Assembly: GCA_002329495.1 (NCBI GenBank) | Contig: DCTH01000157.1 | Coordinates: 1-7,127 of the forward strand | From: Syntrophothermus sp. UBA1445 | Lineage (GTDB): Bacteria > Bacillota > Syntrophomonadia > Syntrophomonadales > DTU052 | Reading direction: 5' to 3' | Length of the DNA stretch: 7,127 nt | Part shown: in pieces, positions 1 to 5,711 of the stretch | How the letters are laid out: each line of letters opens with the position of its first letter | Numbering within the stretch: position 1 is the first letter of the stretch | Translations under genes and position numbers: made by a program | Notes under the pieces: generated by a model | What the model saw: only the letters and a program-made list of their open reading frames with translations | Databases searched by the model: none | What the model was told of the DNA's origin: nothing

Positions 1-71
1 GTAAAAAGGGGTGATGAAAATAAGATAGAAAGCGGACCGATCAGGCAGGTCATGAAAAATAGGGAAGAAAC

Positions 72-98
72 GAGCCCCTGGCGATAATCCAGGGGCTT
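72..98 (-). terminator. Rho-independent terminator of the 3-hydroxyacyl-CoA dehydrogenase gene
   Basis: A 10-bp GC-rich stem (72-81 with 89-98, one G-T end pair) encloses a 7-base loop. Read on the minus strand, the stem is followed by a pyrimidine-rich stretch (CGTTTCTTCCCTATTTTT). On the plus strand there is no T run after it. It lies about 90 bases past the minus-strand stop at 189, so it most likely ends that transcript. Confidence 0.6.
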
Positions 99-188
99 GT
101 CCTTGGTCGATAAGTGTTGTAAAGCCAGTTGGGTGGTTATGCCGAAACTGTTTCATGAACAGTTTCTGGTGGCAGTGCTTTATGCAAC

Positions 189-1118
189 CTACTTCTTGTA
201 CTTGGGATACACACGGTCAACGAAGCCCGGTTGTTCGTAGGTTGGGTTGGGGTAGGTGTAGAAACCCTTACCCGTTTTACGTCCCCGTTCGTTGGCGTCG
301 ACCTTGGCCTGGAACATGGCGATAATCTCCTTGCCATATGGATAATTCGGATCTGCGGCAACGGCTTCCTTGGTGACCGCCAGACAGGTGTCAAGCCCGA
401 CGTTATCCATTATGCCGAAGGGGCCGCGGGGCATCTCCATAATCACCATCCAGGCGCGGTCAATGTCTTCGACACTGGCCACATCATTAACCACCAATCG
501 CTGGGCGGCAGCCAGCAACGAGACAAACATCTCATTGTAAACATACTTCGGCCATTCCTTGGCAATGTATATGGGTGTCTGACCAACACGGCGTGAATGC
601 TCGATCATGATCTCGGTTATTGCCGGGTCGGTTCCGGGGTGTGGCATAACATCGACTATGTTAAGGAGAAAAACAGGCATGGCAAAGTGCCAGGCCAGAA
701 AACGCGCAGGGTCTCCGCTGGATTCGGCGAACATCGATGGCAGCAGTGTTGAGGTGTTGGTGGTAAGGATGGCATCCTTGGGCAGGTATTTGCTGAATTC
801 ACCCCAAACCTTTTTCTTCAGCTCAATGTTTTCAGGGACCGATTCGCTGACCAGATTTACGTCAGCCGCAGCTGCCGCCATGTCGGTAGTCATGCTGATG
901 CGGGCTCTGGCAGCCTGAGCCATCTCTTCGGTGATGTAACCGCCCCGGACCAGCCCGGCGGCAATCTTGCCGATATGAGTGAGAGCCTTCTGCAGAATTT
1001 CCTCATTGATATCGTAGAAAACTACGTCACAGCCATAAAGTGCATTCTGCAATCCTATGTGCCGGCCCATGGTGCCCGATCCAATGATCAGAACCTTTTT
1101 AATATCGCTTGCTTGCAT
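189..1118 (-). CDS. 3-hydroxyacyl-CoA dehydrogenase (3-hydroxybutyryl-CoA dehydrogenase-like)
   Basis: This 309-residue protein has the size and architecture of monofunctional, cytoplasmic NAD-dependent 3-hydroxyacyl-CoA dehydrogenases, which interconvert 3-hydroxyacyl-CoA and 3-ketoacyl-CoA. The N-terminal Rossmann domain shows GSGTMG at residues 13-18 and an acidic residue after strand 2 (YDIN, D36), which favours NAD. TNTST at 120-124 matches the family SNTSS segment, and N195 in KYVYNEMF matches the conserved active-site Asn. The C-terminal domain ends with a GKTGxGFY-like segment (KTGKGFYTY, 281-289). The catalytic His is present (H144, in WHFAMP), but 12 residues later, where the family has its partner Glu, there is Asp (D156), and the usual HFFNP is HFAMP. 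It is therefore a divergent subfamily and its substrate is uncertain. The start ATG follows AGGAGG (1126-1131) with 7 bases between. It appears to be transcribed alone. Family assignment is firm; C4 specificity is not shown. Confidence 0.92.
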   Translation of the reverse strand: MQASDIKKVLIIGSGTMGRHIGLQNALYGCDVVFYDINEEILQKALTHIGKIAAGLVRGGYITEEMAQAARARISMTTDMAAAAADVNLVSESVPENIELKKKVWGEFSKYLPKDAILTTNTSTLLPSMFAESSGDPARFLAWHFAMPVFLLNIVDVMPHPGTDPAITEIMIEHSRRVGQTPIYIAKEWPKYVYNEMFVSLLAAAQRLVVNDVASVEDIDRAWMVIMEMPRGPFGIMDNVGLDTCLAVTKEAVAADPNYPYGKEIIAMFQAKVDANERGRKTGKGFYTYPNPTYEQPGFVDRVYPKYKK

Positions 1119-1451
1119 TTCAAAACCTCCTAAAAGTAGTTCCCCAGCATTCTCTTATTGTTAGGATAATCGTCAAGGTCCGATAATTCAAGTCAGACAT
1201 AGGTTGACCTGTGGTCCTTGGGTCATATTATGAAGGGTACGCTACTTAATCTACCCAACCTGTCGAAATAATGAGAATTTTATGTGAAGGAAAGCTCGGA
1301 AGGGACGAGAATTAATTGAATTGACACTTTCAATAATGTTCGCTGCTCAGATCATGTTAAGTTGCTGCCCTGCCATAATATTAAATGCCCATCTGATATG
1401 ACGTGTCTATGATTTAAGTTTCGAAATGGCGGTGGGTTAGTGGGTATAACC
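1119..1451. other. Divergent intergenic region without a gene
   Basis: This gap separates the minus-strand dehydrogenase from the plus-strand orphan gene. It carries the dehydrogenase ribosome binding site and probable promoter at its left end. A perfect TTGACA occurs at 1321-1326 on the plus strand, but no fitting -10 hexamer lies 16-18 bases after it. AT-rich CATAAT (1374-1379) and TATGAT (1408-1413) could be -10 elements for the orphan gene, though neither has a recognisable -35. I see no RNA gene or credible short reading frame. Confidence 0.5.
1163..1191 (-). promoter_or_regulatory. Possible sigma-A promoter of the 3-hydroxyacyl-CoA dehydrogenase gene
   Basis: On the minus strand, TTGAAT (1191-1186) and TATCCT (1168-1163) are separated by 17 bases. 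Each hexamer matches consensus at four of six positions. Transcription would begin near 1156, giving a leader of about 38 bases with the AGGAGG site inside it. A small GACC-TGT-GGTC dyad lies just upstream at 1206-1216 and could be an operator, but it is too short to be sure. Confidence 0.35.
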
Positions 1452-2543
1452 ATGTTCAATATCAACTCGCCCTATAACATTACTGAAGACACGCTTGAGT
1501 TGGTGTTCGACAACTCTGGATTCCTAAGTTACCTGGCCTGCACAATCCCGGTGTTCCTGGTGGACCGGGACCTTATGGATGTCGTATGTCCACCGCAGAT
1601 CCAGCCCCAGCTGACGGCGGAGTGCGTACAGGAGATAATACGGTCATTTAACGAGGAGTACGGTGACCAATTGGGGCCTGCCTCCACCGAAAGCCGCTCC
1701 CATTGGGAACGGATGAAGAAACCTGAAAGCATCGCTGCGGATCCTGAGAGGTTGGGGCACATAGTCGGGCAGAATGCACAGGGTTCAAACGGCGTGAGTT
1801 TCAAAGCTGTGTACTGTCAAAGCCTTAGTCCCGTTGCACTGGAGGAGATTGAGCGGCGAATAAAAATCAGAATTCCCTTTTCCCGTCATCTGGGAGAGAA
1901 CCGACAGTCCCAATGGGGGTCCCTCAGTGATGTACCCACTCTTGGCGATCTGGCCAATTATCAAAAGGTCTTTGGACGTCTGGGCAAAATTACCTCTGAC
2001 CCGGCTATAGCCGGTTTCCAATCGATAATTGAGGAACACCGGCGGACAATCCCAAAGGATGAGGCGATCTTAATCTGTATGGAACGAGTTGTGCGGGCGG
2101 CCGGCAGGATAAAGGAAAACCGGGAATTCAGATCCCTGCACATAGATACCCTCGTCGAGATTGTATTCTCCGCCACTGTACTCCATCAACTCGCCCATGC
2201 CTATATAAAAACTGCACCAGACAGTTACTACACCCCATCGGGTCGGATATTGGTGGAGGGTTTGGTGACAGCTTACACACTGTCATGCTTTAAAGATGAG
2301 CAGAGCAAAGCGGTAGTCAGGACTTATTTCTCCCGACAGCCACTTGAATGCCCGGGGTTGACCCGCTTTGAGCATCTCAGCCAGTCCGAACTCCAGGACT
2401 TATTACGGATTTGGAGCCGCAATAATATGCGTAATGGTAGCGTAATCAGACAATTCCGCAAATCCGCTTTCCGTTACCCACATTTACGGGAACAATCAAT
2501 ACCTGAACCGCAGGTCTTCTCCAACCAGCCGGAAGAGTTCTAG
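1452..2543 (+). CDS. Orphan protein with a degenerate gluzincin-like metallopeptidase motif (HQLAH)
   Basis: I do not recognise the family. The 363-residue product has no signal peptide or obvious membrane segment and should be cytoplasmic. Residues 245-249 read HQLAH, inside a predicted helix (TVLHQLAHAYIK), and E269 in VEGLVTAY follows 20 residues after the second His. This arrangement is that of zinc gluzincins (HExxH, then a Glu ligand about 18-25 residues later on a second helix). The three possible zinc ligands H245, H249 and E269 are present, but the catalytic Glu is Gln (codon CAA, one base from GAA). Zinc could still bind while normal peptidase activity would be expected to be lost. 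The start is uncertain: ATG at 1452 has a weak GTGGG seven bases ahead, and an in-frame GTG at 1440 would add four residues. No strong ribosome binding site supports either. The gene stands alone. The peptidase relation is inferred from the motif only. Confidence 0.7.
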   Translation: MFNINSPYNITEDTLELVFDNSGFLSYLACTIPVFLVDRDLMDVVCPPQIQPQLTAECVQEIIRSFNEEYGDQLGPASTESRSHWERMKKPESIAADPERLGHIVGQNAQGSNGVSFKAVYCQSLSPVALEEIERRIKIRIPFSRHLGENRQSQWGSLSDVPTLGDLANYQKVFGRLGKITSDPAIAGFQSIIEEHRRTIPKDEAILICMERVVRAAGRIKENREFRSLHIDTLVEIVFSATVLHQLAHAYIKTAPDSYYTPSGRILVEGLVTAYTLSCFKDEQSKAVVRTYFSRQPLECPGLTRFEHLSQSELQDLLRIWSRNNMRNGSVIRQFRKSAFRYPHLREQSIPEPQVFSNQPEEF

Positions 2544-2607
2544 TAATGCCTCAGGAACCCCGATCGAAGCTGTCGAAACAATTTTCTCTTGATCACGCAC
2601 CCGCCTG

Positions 2608-2630
2608 ATTCCCGCCGGGAATATTTTATC
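2608..2630 (+). terminator. Possible terminator after the HQLAH gene
   Basis: A 6-bp stem (ATTCCC at 2608-2613, GGGAAT at 2617-2622) with a 3-base loop is followed by ATTTTATC. It lies about 65 bases past the stop at 2543. The stem is short and the T run is interrupted, so this is only a moderate candidate. Confidence 0.4.
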
Positions 2631-2752
2631 ATCCCTGATGGAATACGACTCAACAGCCTGCAATTGCATAGATATGTATCGAAAGGAATTGCTGCCGCAT
2701 GAGTCCGTGAACACCCCGAAATCCCTACTGTCTATTAATTCGGCGGCGCATT

Positions 2753-2761
2753 TGGTATAAT
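2753..2761 (+). promoter_or_regulatory. Extended -10 promoter of the PilZ gene
   Basis: TGGTATAAT is a perfect -10 hexamer (2756-2761) preceded by the TGn extension. No good -35 lies 17 bases upstream, which is typical of extended -10 promoters. Transcription would start near 2768, leaving a leader of about 55 bases. The ribosome binding site GGGTGA (2812-2817) sits six bases before the ATG at 2824. Confidence 0.6.
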
Positions 2762-2823
2762 TCTCTTACCAATAGTTTTCTGCAATGTTATGGATTGTTA
2801 ATTATTGAGCTGGGTGATTTATT

Positions 2824-3312
2824 ATGAACTCAAAAGACAAGGGGAAAAACCTGCTGGGCAAGGAAAGACGACAGAACTTCAGATTGCCGTTATTTCCGCC
2901 TATAGAAGGGACTGCCCAGATTAAGAGTATCGACGACAAGCCAGCAGCACTTGACAAGGATTTTCAGCTTACCATTTTGGATGTCAGTGCAGGAGGATTG
3001 AAGGTTAAAACCCCACTGGACCTGGAGGCATCCAAACATACGATAATGCTCCAGGTGGATTTTGGCCTGGAGGAGTTTAGTTTCAATATTCACGGACAGA
3101 TCATCCGTAGAGAAGGCAAGGACATTTATGGCATCAAGTTTACCGACCTTAGTCCCAAGGATGAGAGAAGCCTGGTCCGTTGCCTCTATAAAGTGGAAAG
3201 AAAAAAGAAACGTATTTATAAAGCGCAACGACAAGAGAGTGAGAAAGTAAAGAATCCGATCCTTAAGATCCTCGAGGCCTATTCCTTATGCATGTTTTCT
3301 GCTGAACGATGA
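2824..3312 (+). CDS. PilZ-domain protein, probable c-di-GMP receptor (frame closes before a PAS-like domain)
   Basis: The 162-residue product carries a PilZ domain, which binds the second messenger cyclic di-GMP and usually controls motility, adhesion or a fused output domain. Both signature motifs are visible: RxxxR at R16-R20 (in ERRQNFR) and DxSxxG at D53-S55-G58 (DVSAGG). Beta-strand-like stretches follow, including IYGIKFTDLSP at 101-111. A basic linker (VERKKKRIYK, 124-133) leads to a helix-like segment (KNPILKILEAYSL). The last four residues after F158 (SAER) are probably not native, because the +1 frame from here encodes a PAS-like domain. The intact parent would be about 264 residues, PilZ plus PAS, ending at 3619. 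As read here the product keeps a complete PilZ domain and could still bind the ligand. The start is backed by GGGTGA six bases upstream and by the promoter at 2753. Confidence 0.85.
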   Translation: MNSKDKGKNLLGKERRQNFRLPLFPPIEGTAQIKSIDDKPAALDKDFQLTILDVSAGGLKVKTPLDLEASKHTIMLQVDFGLEEFSFNIHGQIIRREGKDIYGIKFTDLSPKDERSLVRCLYKVERKKKRIYKAQRQESEKVKNPILKILEAYSLCMFSAER

Positions 3313-3619
3313 TCACAGGATTGTTGCTATCAACCAGCTCGCCGAAAGGTTTGGATACCGTGTAGATGATTTATGCTACAAAGCGATCTTCAATAGGGAT
3401 ACTCCGTGTCTATTCTGTAAGCTTCACGCCTCCCGGGACATTGACCGAATAGTTAAGCTGGAGATAAGGCCTCAGAAAACAAACCGGCAGGTGGCTCACT
3501 GGCTTTATTTGCACAATGGAATCTATCTGCACTACTTTCGACAGGGCAGTTATTCTTACGATCCGGAGGAACAACTTCCTCATGCTCCCATGCCCCCCGA
3601 GAGGAAAGACCAGCCTTAA
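3299..3619 (+). pseudogene. PAS-like C-terminal half of the PilZ gene, displaced by a +1 frameshift
   Basis: From 3299 the frame one base ahead of the PilZ frame stays open to TAA at 3617-3619. It begins LLNDDHRIVAINQLAERFGYR, which resembles the start of a PAS domain (short hydrophobic strand, acidic turn, RI, then N and FGY). It is followed by CYKAIFNRDTPCLFCKL, which resembles the PC-x-x-C segment of some PAS domains. There is no start codon or ribosome binding site early in this frame, so it should not be translated alone. Deleting one T from the TTTT at 3295-3298 gives a continuous reading frame (...YSLCMF-LLNDD...). It could be a mutation, a base-calling error in a homopolymer, or ribosomal frameshifting. 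PAS domains sense small ligands, redox state or haem; which applies here is unknown. Confidence 0.75.
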
Positions 3620-3767
3620 GTGTTAAGCCAATAACTATTTATTAATGTGCGGTTCACCTCCTTATCCGCAGCCTATCCGTCAATAGCATTTCAGTCGTAT
3701 GTGTCCATCAAAGCTGTGCAAACGCAAATCAAAACGAATCCAAATAAATTAACAACATTGAGACGCG

Positions 3768-3800
3768 AAAACCCCAGATTTCCTGGGGTTTTAATTTTTT
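3768..3800 (+). terminator. Strong Rho-independent terminator upstream of the DUF1659 gene
   Basis: A 10-bp stem (AAAACCCCAG at 3768-3777, CTGGGGTTTT at 3783-3792) with a 5-base loop is followed by AATTTTTT. It lies about 150 bases after the end of the PAS-like frame and about 105 before the DUF1659 start. It should stop transcripts from the PilZ locus, so the small-protein cluster probably has its own promoter between 3800 and 3890; I cannot see a convincing one. Confidence 0.85.
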
Positions 3801-3890
3801 GCAAATTGCACGCCAATCAAACAGCCCACAAACCATATTCAAATACCCGGGGGGCTATTCTAAAGGTGGGAACCGAAAACGCAACACGAA

Positions 3891-3899
3891 AGGAGGTGA
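3891..3899 (+). promoter_or_regulatory. Ribosome binding site that fixes the DUF1659 start
   Basis: AGGAGGTGA is a full-length match to the 16S anti-Shine-Dalgarno sequence, with 8 bases between AGGAGG and the ATG at 3905. The reading frame is open upstream to 3647, but that stretch holds the terminator at 3768-3800 and is not coding, so translation starts at 3905. Confidence 0.9.
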
Positions 3900-3904
3900 A
3901 CACT

Positions 3905-4135
3905 ATGGCAGTTACCGCCGAACCAACAAGCAGTGAACTCATCATTCGTGTCGAAGATGGTCTGACCAGCACTGGAGCTACCCGCTACAAAAACCTGACT
4001 TACCGGAACATCAAGGCTAATGCCACCGACAACGATGTCAAGGCCATAGCCGACCAACTGGGCAATGCCCAAAGCAAACCCGTAGTCAGCGTCTTCCGCA
4101 ACAACACTCTGGCCCTCACAGGTGAACCGGCCTAA
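3905..4135 (+). CDS. DUF1659 family small protein
   Basis: This 76-residue protein begins MAVTAEPTSSEL and matches the DUF1659 family known from Firmicutes, whose function is undescribed. Visible features are an alternating polar/hydrophobic pattern (LIIRVEDG, then a YKNLTYRNIKANATDND segment and a helix-like VKAIADQLGN). A final beta-like stretch, VVSVFRNNTLALTG, follows. There is no signal peptide, membrane segment or cysteine, so it is probably a soluble cytoplasmic protein. It is followed 43 bases later by the DUF2922 gene, with which DUF1659 is typically paired, and the spacer holds a 10-bp palindrome (ACGGGCCCGT, 4140-4149). Strong ribosome binding sites on both genes suggest abundant synthesis. 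Family assignment is from recall of the pattern; the biochemical role is unknown. Confidence 0.85.
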   Translation: MAVTAEPTSSELIIRVEDGLTSTGATRYKNLTYRNIKANATDNDVKAIADQLGNAQSKPVVSVFRNNTLALTGEPA

Positions 4136-4178
4136 AGGAACGGGCCCGTAAATTTATACGGAAAGGAGGATGAGCTAA

Positions 4179-4400
4179 ATGGCAACAAGAGTGCTTGAAA
4201 TGCGTTTCAACAATGCCGCTGGCCGTCCGGTCACTATCAGAGTACCGGACGTTAACGACCCTTACACCGGAGCCGAGGCCTCAACGCTGATGGACAACAT
4301 AATTACAATGAACATTTTCGGCAGCACTGGTGGCGACCTAGTAGCCAAGGACAGTGCTCGGATCATAGTAACTGATATCTCTGATCTGGAACTCAGCTAA
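4179..4400 (+). CDS. DUF2922 family small protein
   Basis: The 73-residue product fits DUF2922, a Firmicute family of unknown function. It opens with an amphipathic strand (RVLEMRFNNAAGRPVTIRVP) and a conserved-looking VPDVNDPYTGAEAS segment (about residues 26-39). The middle is hydrophobic (MDNIITMNIFGSTGGDLV), and it ends with TDISDLELS. No membrane segment or secretion signal is evident. AGGAGG at 4164-4169 lies nine bases before the ATG. It belongs to one transcription unit with the DUF1659 gene upstream, and the hairpin at 4408-4452 follows directly. The two proteins share a similar short strand-rich pattern and could be partners or paralogues, but this is inference. Confidence 0.85.
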   Translation: MATRVLEMRFNNAAGRPVTIRVPDVNDPYTGAEASTLMDNIITMNIFGSTGGDLVAKDSARIIVTDISDLELS

Positions 4401-4407
4401 TGCACCG

Positions 4408-4460
4408 GAGGACGCCTTGTTCATCATTCTTTAACGGGGATAAGGCGTCCTCATTGTTTC
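4408..4460 (+). terminator. Terminator or attenuator between the DUF2922 and YvrJ genes
   Basis: An 11-bp perfect stem (GAGGACGCCTT at 4408-4418, AAGGCGTCCTC at 4442-4452) encloses a 23-base loop and is followed by ATTGTTTCTTTG. It starts eight bases past the DUF2922 stop. The long loop and the interrupted T run allow partial read-through, so it may lower YvrJ expression relative to the first two genes, or YvrJ may have its own promoter. Confidence 0.7.
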
Positions 4461-4484
4461 TTTGTACGTTAGGTATAACTACAC

Positions 4485-4739
4485 GGGGACAGGCTCTGGA
4501 GTACTTAACGGCTGGATGAAGGAGGTGGGTATAGATGGAGGAACTGTTGAAAAGTATAGGCAATTACGGTTTTCCAGTCATCGTTTCGGCCTATCTCCTG
4601 GTCCGTACTGAATCCAAGCTGGATCAGCTGACGAAAAGTATCGCGGAACTTCGAGACGCCATTCTGGGTTTTACCCGGGAAAGGTGACAGGGCGAACCAG
4701 GGGTGATATCACAACTGAATAGGGGGACTGCCTGTCCCC
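4485..4739. repeat. REP-like inverted repeat bracketing the YvrJ gene
   Basis: GGGGACAGGC at 4485-4494 and its exact reverse complement GCCTGTCCCC at 4730-4739 flank the YvrJ gene. The right arm also folds on itself: GGGGAC (4723-4728) pairs with GTCCCC (4734-4739) around TGCCT. Sequences of the ACGGGGACAG/CTGTCCCC type recur in intergenic DNA of clostridial genomes as REP-like elements. I cannot show copy number from this window. The right-hand hairpin lacks a T run, so it is a poor terminator. Confidence 0.5.
4535..4687 (+). CDS. yvrJ: YvrJ family small membrane-associated protein
   Basis: This 50-residue protein fits the YvrJ family of endospore-forming Firmicutes. It begins MEELLKSIGNYGFP, has a short hydrophobic segment (FPVIVSAYLLV, residues 13-23) and then a charged helix with coiled-coil-like spacing (RTESKLDQLTKSIAELRDAI). 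One short membrane or interface helix followed by an amphipathic tail also describes small holin-like peptides (BhlA/UviB type), but I claim no such function. AAGGAGGTG (4519-4527) precedes the ATG with nine bases after AGGAGG, a strong and well-placed site. It lies downstream of the DUF1659-DUF2922 pair past the hairpin at 4408, and the 10-bp inverted repeat surrounds it. Function is unknown. Confidence 0.85.
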   Translation: MEELLKSIGNYGFPVIVSAYLLVRTESKLDQLTKSIAELRDAILGFTRER

Positions 4740-5002
4740 ATGTGCACTTAAATAAACTGATCACATTTACGCTATCCCAATAACAAGGGACCGGGCGAAC
4801 CCGGTCCCAGTAAGAAAAGAGTTTGGCAGGGTGACAGTTCCTGCATCTCCAACAGCCGCGAGGGGTGGGGTGGCGGCGGCCATTTCCGCCCTCAAAACTC
4901 TCTTCATCACTATTATGGTCTTTTGAAAGAAAGTGATACTGGCAATTTCCCCCTGAACAAGACACGCCTGGTGGCCGATTCCTGACAGAACCATACCGGT
5001 TG
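4688..5002. other. Convergent intergenic region without a supported gene
   Basis: The stretch between the plus-strand YvrJ gene and the minus-strand AlkD gene contains the right arm of the REP-like repeat and the terminator hairpin at 4787-4808. Minus-strand reading frames cross it, but they run through both hairpins, lack ribosome binding sites and resemble no family I know. The 4809-5002 part holds nothing I can name. Confidence 0.5.
4787..4808 (-). terminator. Terminator hairpin of the AlkD operon
   Basis: A perfect 9-bp stem (GGGACCGGG at 4787-4795, CCCGGTCCC at 4800-4808) has a 4-base loop that reads TTCG on the minus strand, a stabilising tetraloop. On that strand it is followed by TTGTTATT. 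It lies about 195 bases past the AlkD stop, rather far, but no other candidate is nearer. On the plus strand the following bases are A-rich, so it would not act as a classical terminator there. Confidence 0.55.
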
Positions 5003-5710
5003 CTATTTCTGCATAGCGGTTTTCCTTAATTTTGGCGGCATCTTCTCAATAGAATAGCGTAAGGCAGTTCGCGGCATTACTTTTTTGTTATTTATTACGT
5101 AATCAAACACTTCCTGCTGATGGCCGCGACTGGCCTCTTTTAACATCCAGCCATATCCCTTCTGTACCAGATCGTCCTTATCAAGCAGCAGAATATCAGC
5201 AATGTCAAAGATATCTGACAGGAACTTTCCTTGCTTGGCCGGGATGATAAGGGTTACGGCGGCGGCCCGACGCATCCAACGATTCGTGGACCTGGCCCAC
5301 CTTTTCAGATCAGTCAGGTATTCCGGATACATTTCGATAAATGCTCCCACCGTGTGATTACAGAGGGTATCGCAGGAGGCCCAATTGTTGACATACTGGT
5401 CCACCCATTTTTCGAAAACTGCAAAATCATCTGGTTGATATCGCTTGCGGATGAAGTACGACCAGTTGCAGGCGATAAAGGATTCTTCCATGTAACCCGA
5501 TTGCCAGAGTTCCTCGCATAGATCGAAGATATCCTGCTTTTCCCGGTCCTCAATCAGTTTGAAGTATTGTTTTCCTAACCTGGTTACAATAGTGGTTTTT
5601 ACCCCGTAGGTTTTCGTTTCTTCCTTAAAAAACCGCTGACCGCTGACCCGTGTTTCCTCGTCAGCATTCTGTTGGAGTTCTTCCCGGATAGATTCAATTA
5701 TTTTGTTCAT
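5003..5710 (-). CDS. alkD: DNA alkylation repair protein, AlkD-like HEAT-repeat glycosylase
   Basis: The 235-residue protein matches the AlkD/DNA_alkylation family, whose Bacillus cereus member is a glycosylase that removes bulky or positively charged alkylated purines such as N3-methyladenine and N7-methylguanine without base flipping. It is almost wholly helical, as expected of stacked HEAT-like repeats. Key positions line up with known AlkD residues: W110 and D114 in NNWASCD (W109 and D113 in B. cereus AlkD), the RWMRRAA arginines at 144-148 (R148) and W188 in KGYGWML (W187). The length is typical of the family. The ATG lies one base past the upstream stop, and GAGGT (5719-5723) sits eight bases ahead, inside the end of the upstream gene, so the two are translationally coupled. 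No truncation is evident. AlkD/AlkC type and exact substrate are inferred. Confidence 0.9.
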   Translation of the reverse strand: MNKIIESIREELQQNADEETRVSGQRFFKEETKTYGVKTTIVTRLGKQYFKLIEDREKQDIFDLCEELWQSGYMEESFIACNWSYFIRKRYQPDDFAVFEKWVDQYVNNWASCDTLCNHTVGAFIEMYPEYLTDLKRWARSTNRWMRRAAAVTLIIPAKQGKFLSDIFDIADILLLDKDDLVQKGYGWMLKEASRGHQQEVFDYVINNKKVMPRTALRYSIEKMPPKLRKTAMQK

Positions 5711-5711
5711 G

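Larger units (their letters stand above)
3652..3901. repeat. 12-bp inverted repeat built on a ribosome binding site sequence
   Basis: GTTCACCTCCTT at 3652-3663 is the exact reverse complement of AAGGAGGTGAAC at 3890-3901, the ribosome binding site of the DUF1659 gene. The arms are 226 bases apart with a terminator between. On the minus strand the left arm is a perfect ribosome binding site, but no ATG, GTG or TTG follows at usable distance; an ATT there runs straight into a stop. It may be chance, or the relic of a rearranged leader. Confidence 0.45.

Noticed and set aside
1..87. Open plus-strand frame from the window edge, as the end of another gene
   Set aside because: It is only 28 codons, resembles nothing, and its end overlaps the hairpin at 72-98, which is better explained as a minus-strand terminator.
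1321..1326. Perfect TTGACA as promoter of the HQLAH gene
   Set aside because: The hexamer 17 bases downstream is TGCTCA, and no acceptable -10 lies at 16-18 bases.
2496..2714. Minus-strand 72-residue frame overlapping the end of the HQLAH gene
   Set aside because: It overlaps the plus-strand gene, has no ribosome binding site or recognisable motif, and includes the hairpin at 2608-2622.
3806..3839. TTGCAC and CATATT as promoter of the DUF1659 gene
   Set aside because: The spacer is 22 bases, too long for a sigma-A promoter, and no alternative pair fits between the terminator and the ribosome binding site.
3647..3904. Upstream extension of the DUF1659 reading frame
   Set aside because: The extension contains a strong terminator (3768-3800), and a perfect ribosome binding site lies just before the internal ATG at 3905.
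4767..4994. Minus-strand 75-residue reading frame downstream of the AlkD gene
   Set aside because: It has no ribosome binding site, crosses the terminator hairpin at 4787-4808 and resembles no family. The overlapping frame at 4624-4965 has cysteine pairs that look zinc-binding, but it also runs through both hairpins and antisense to YvrJ.
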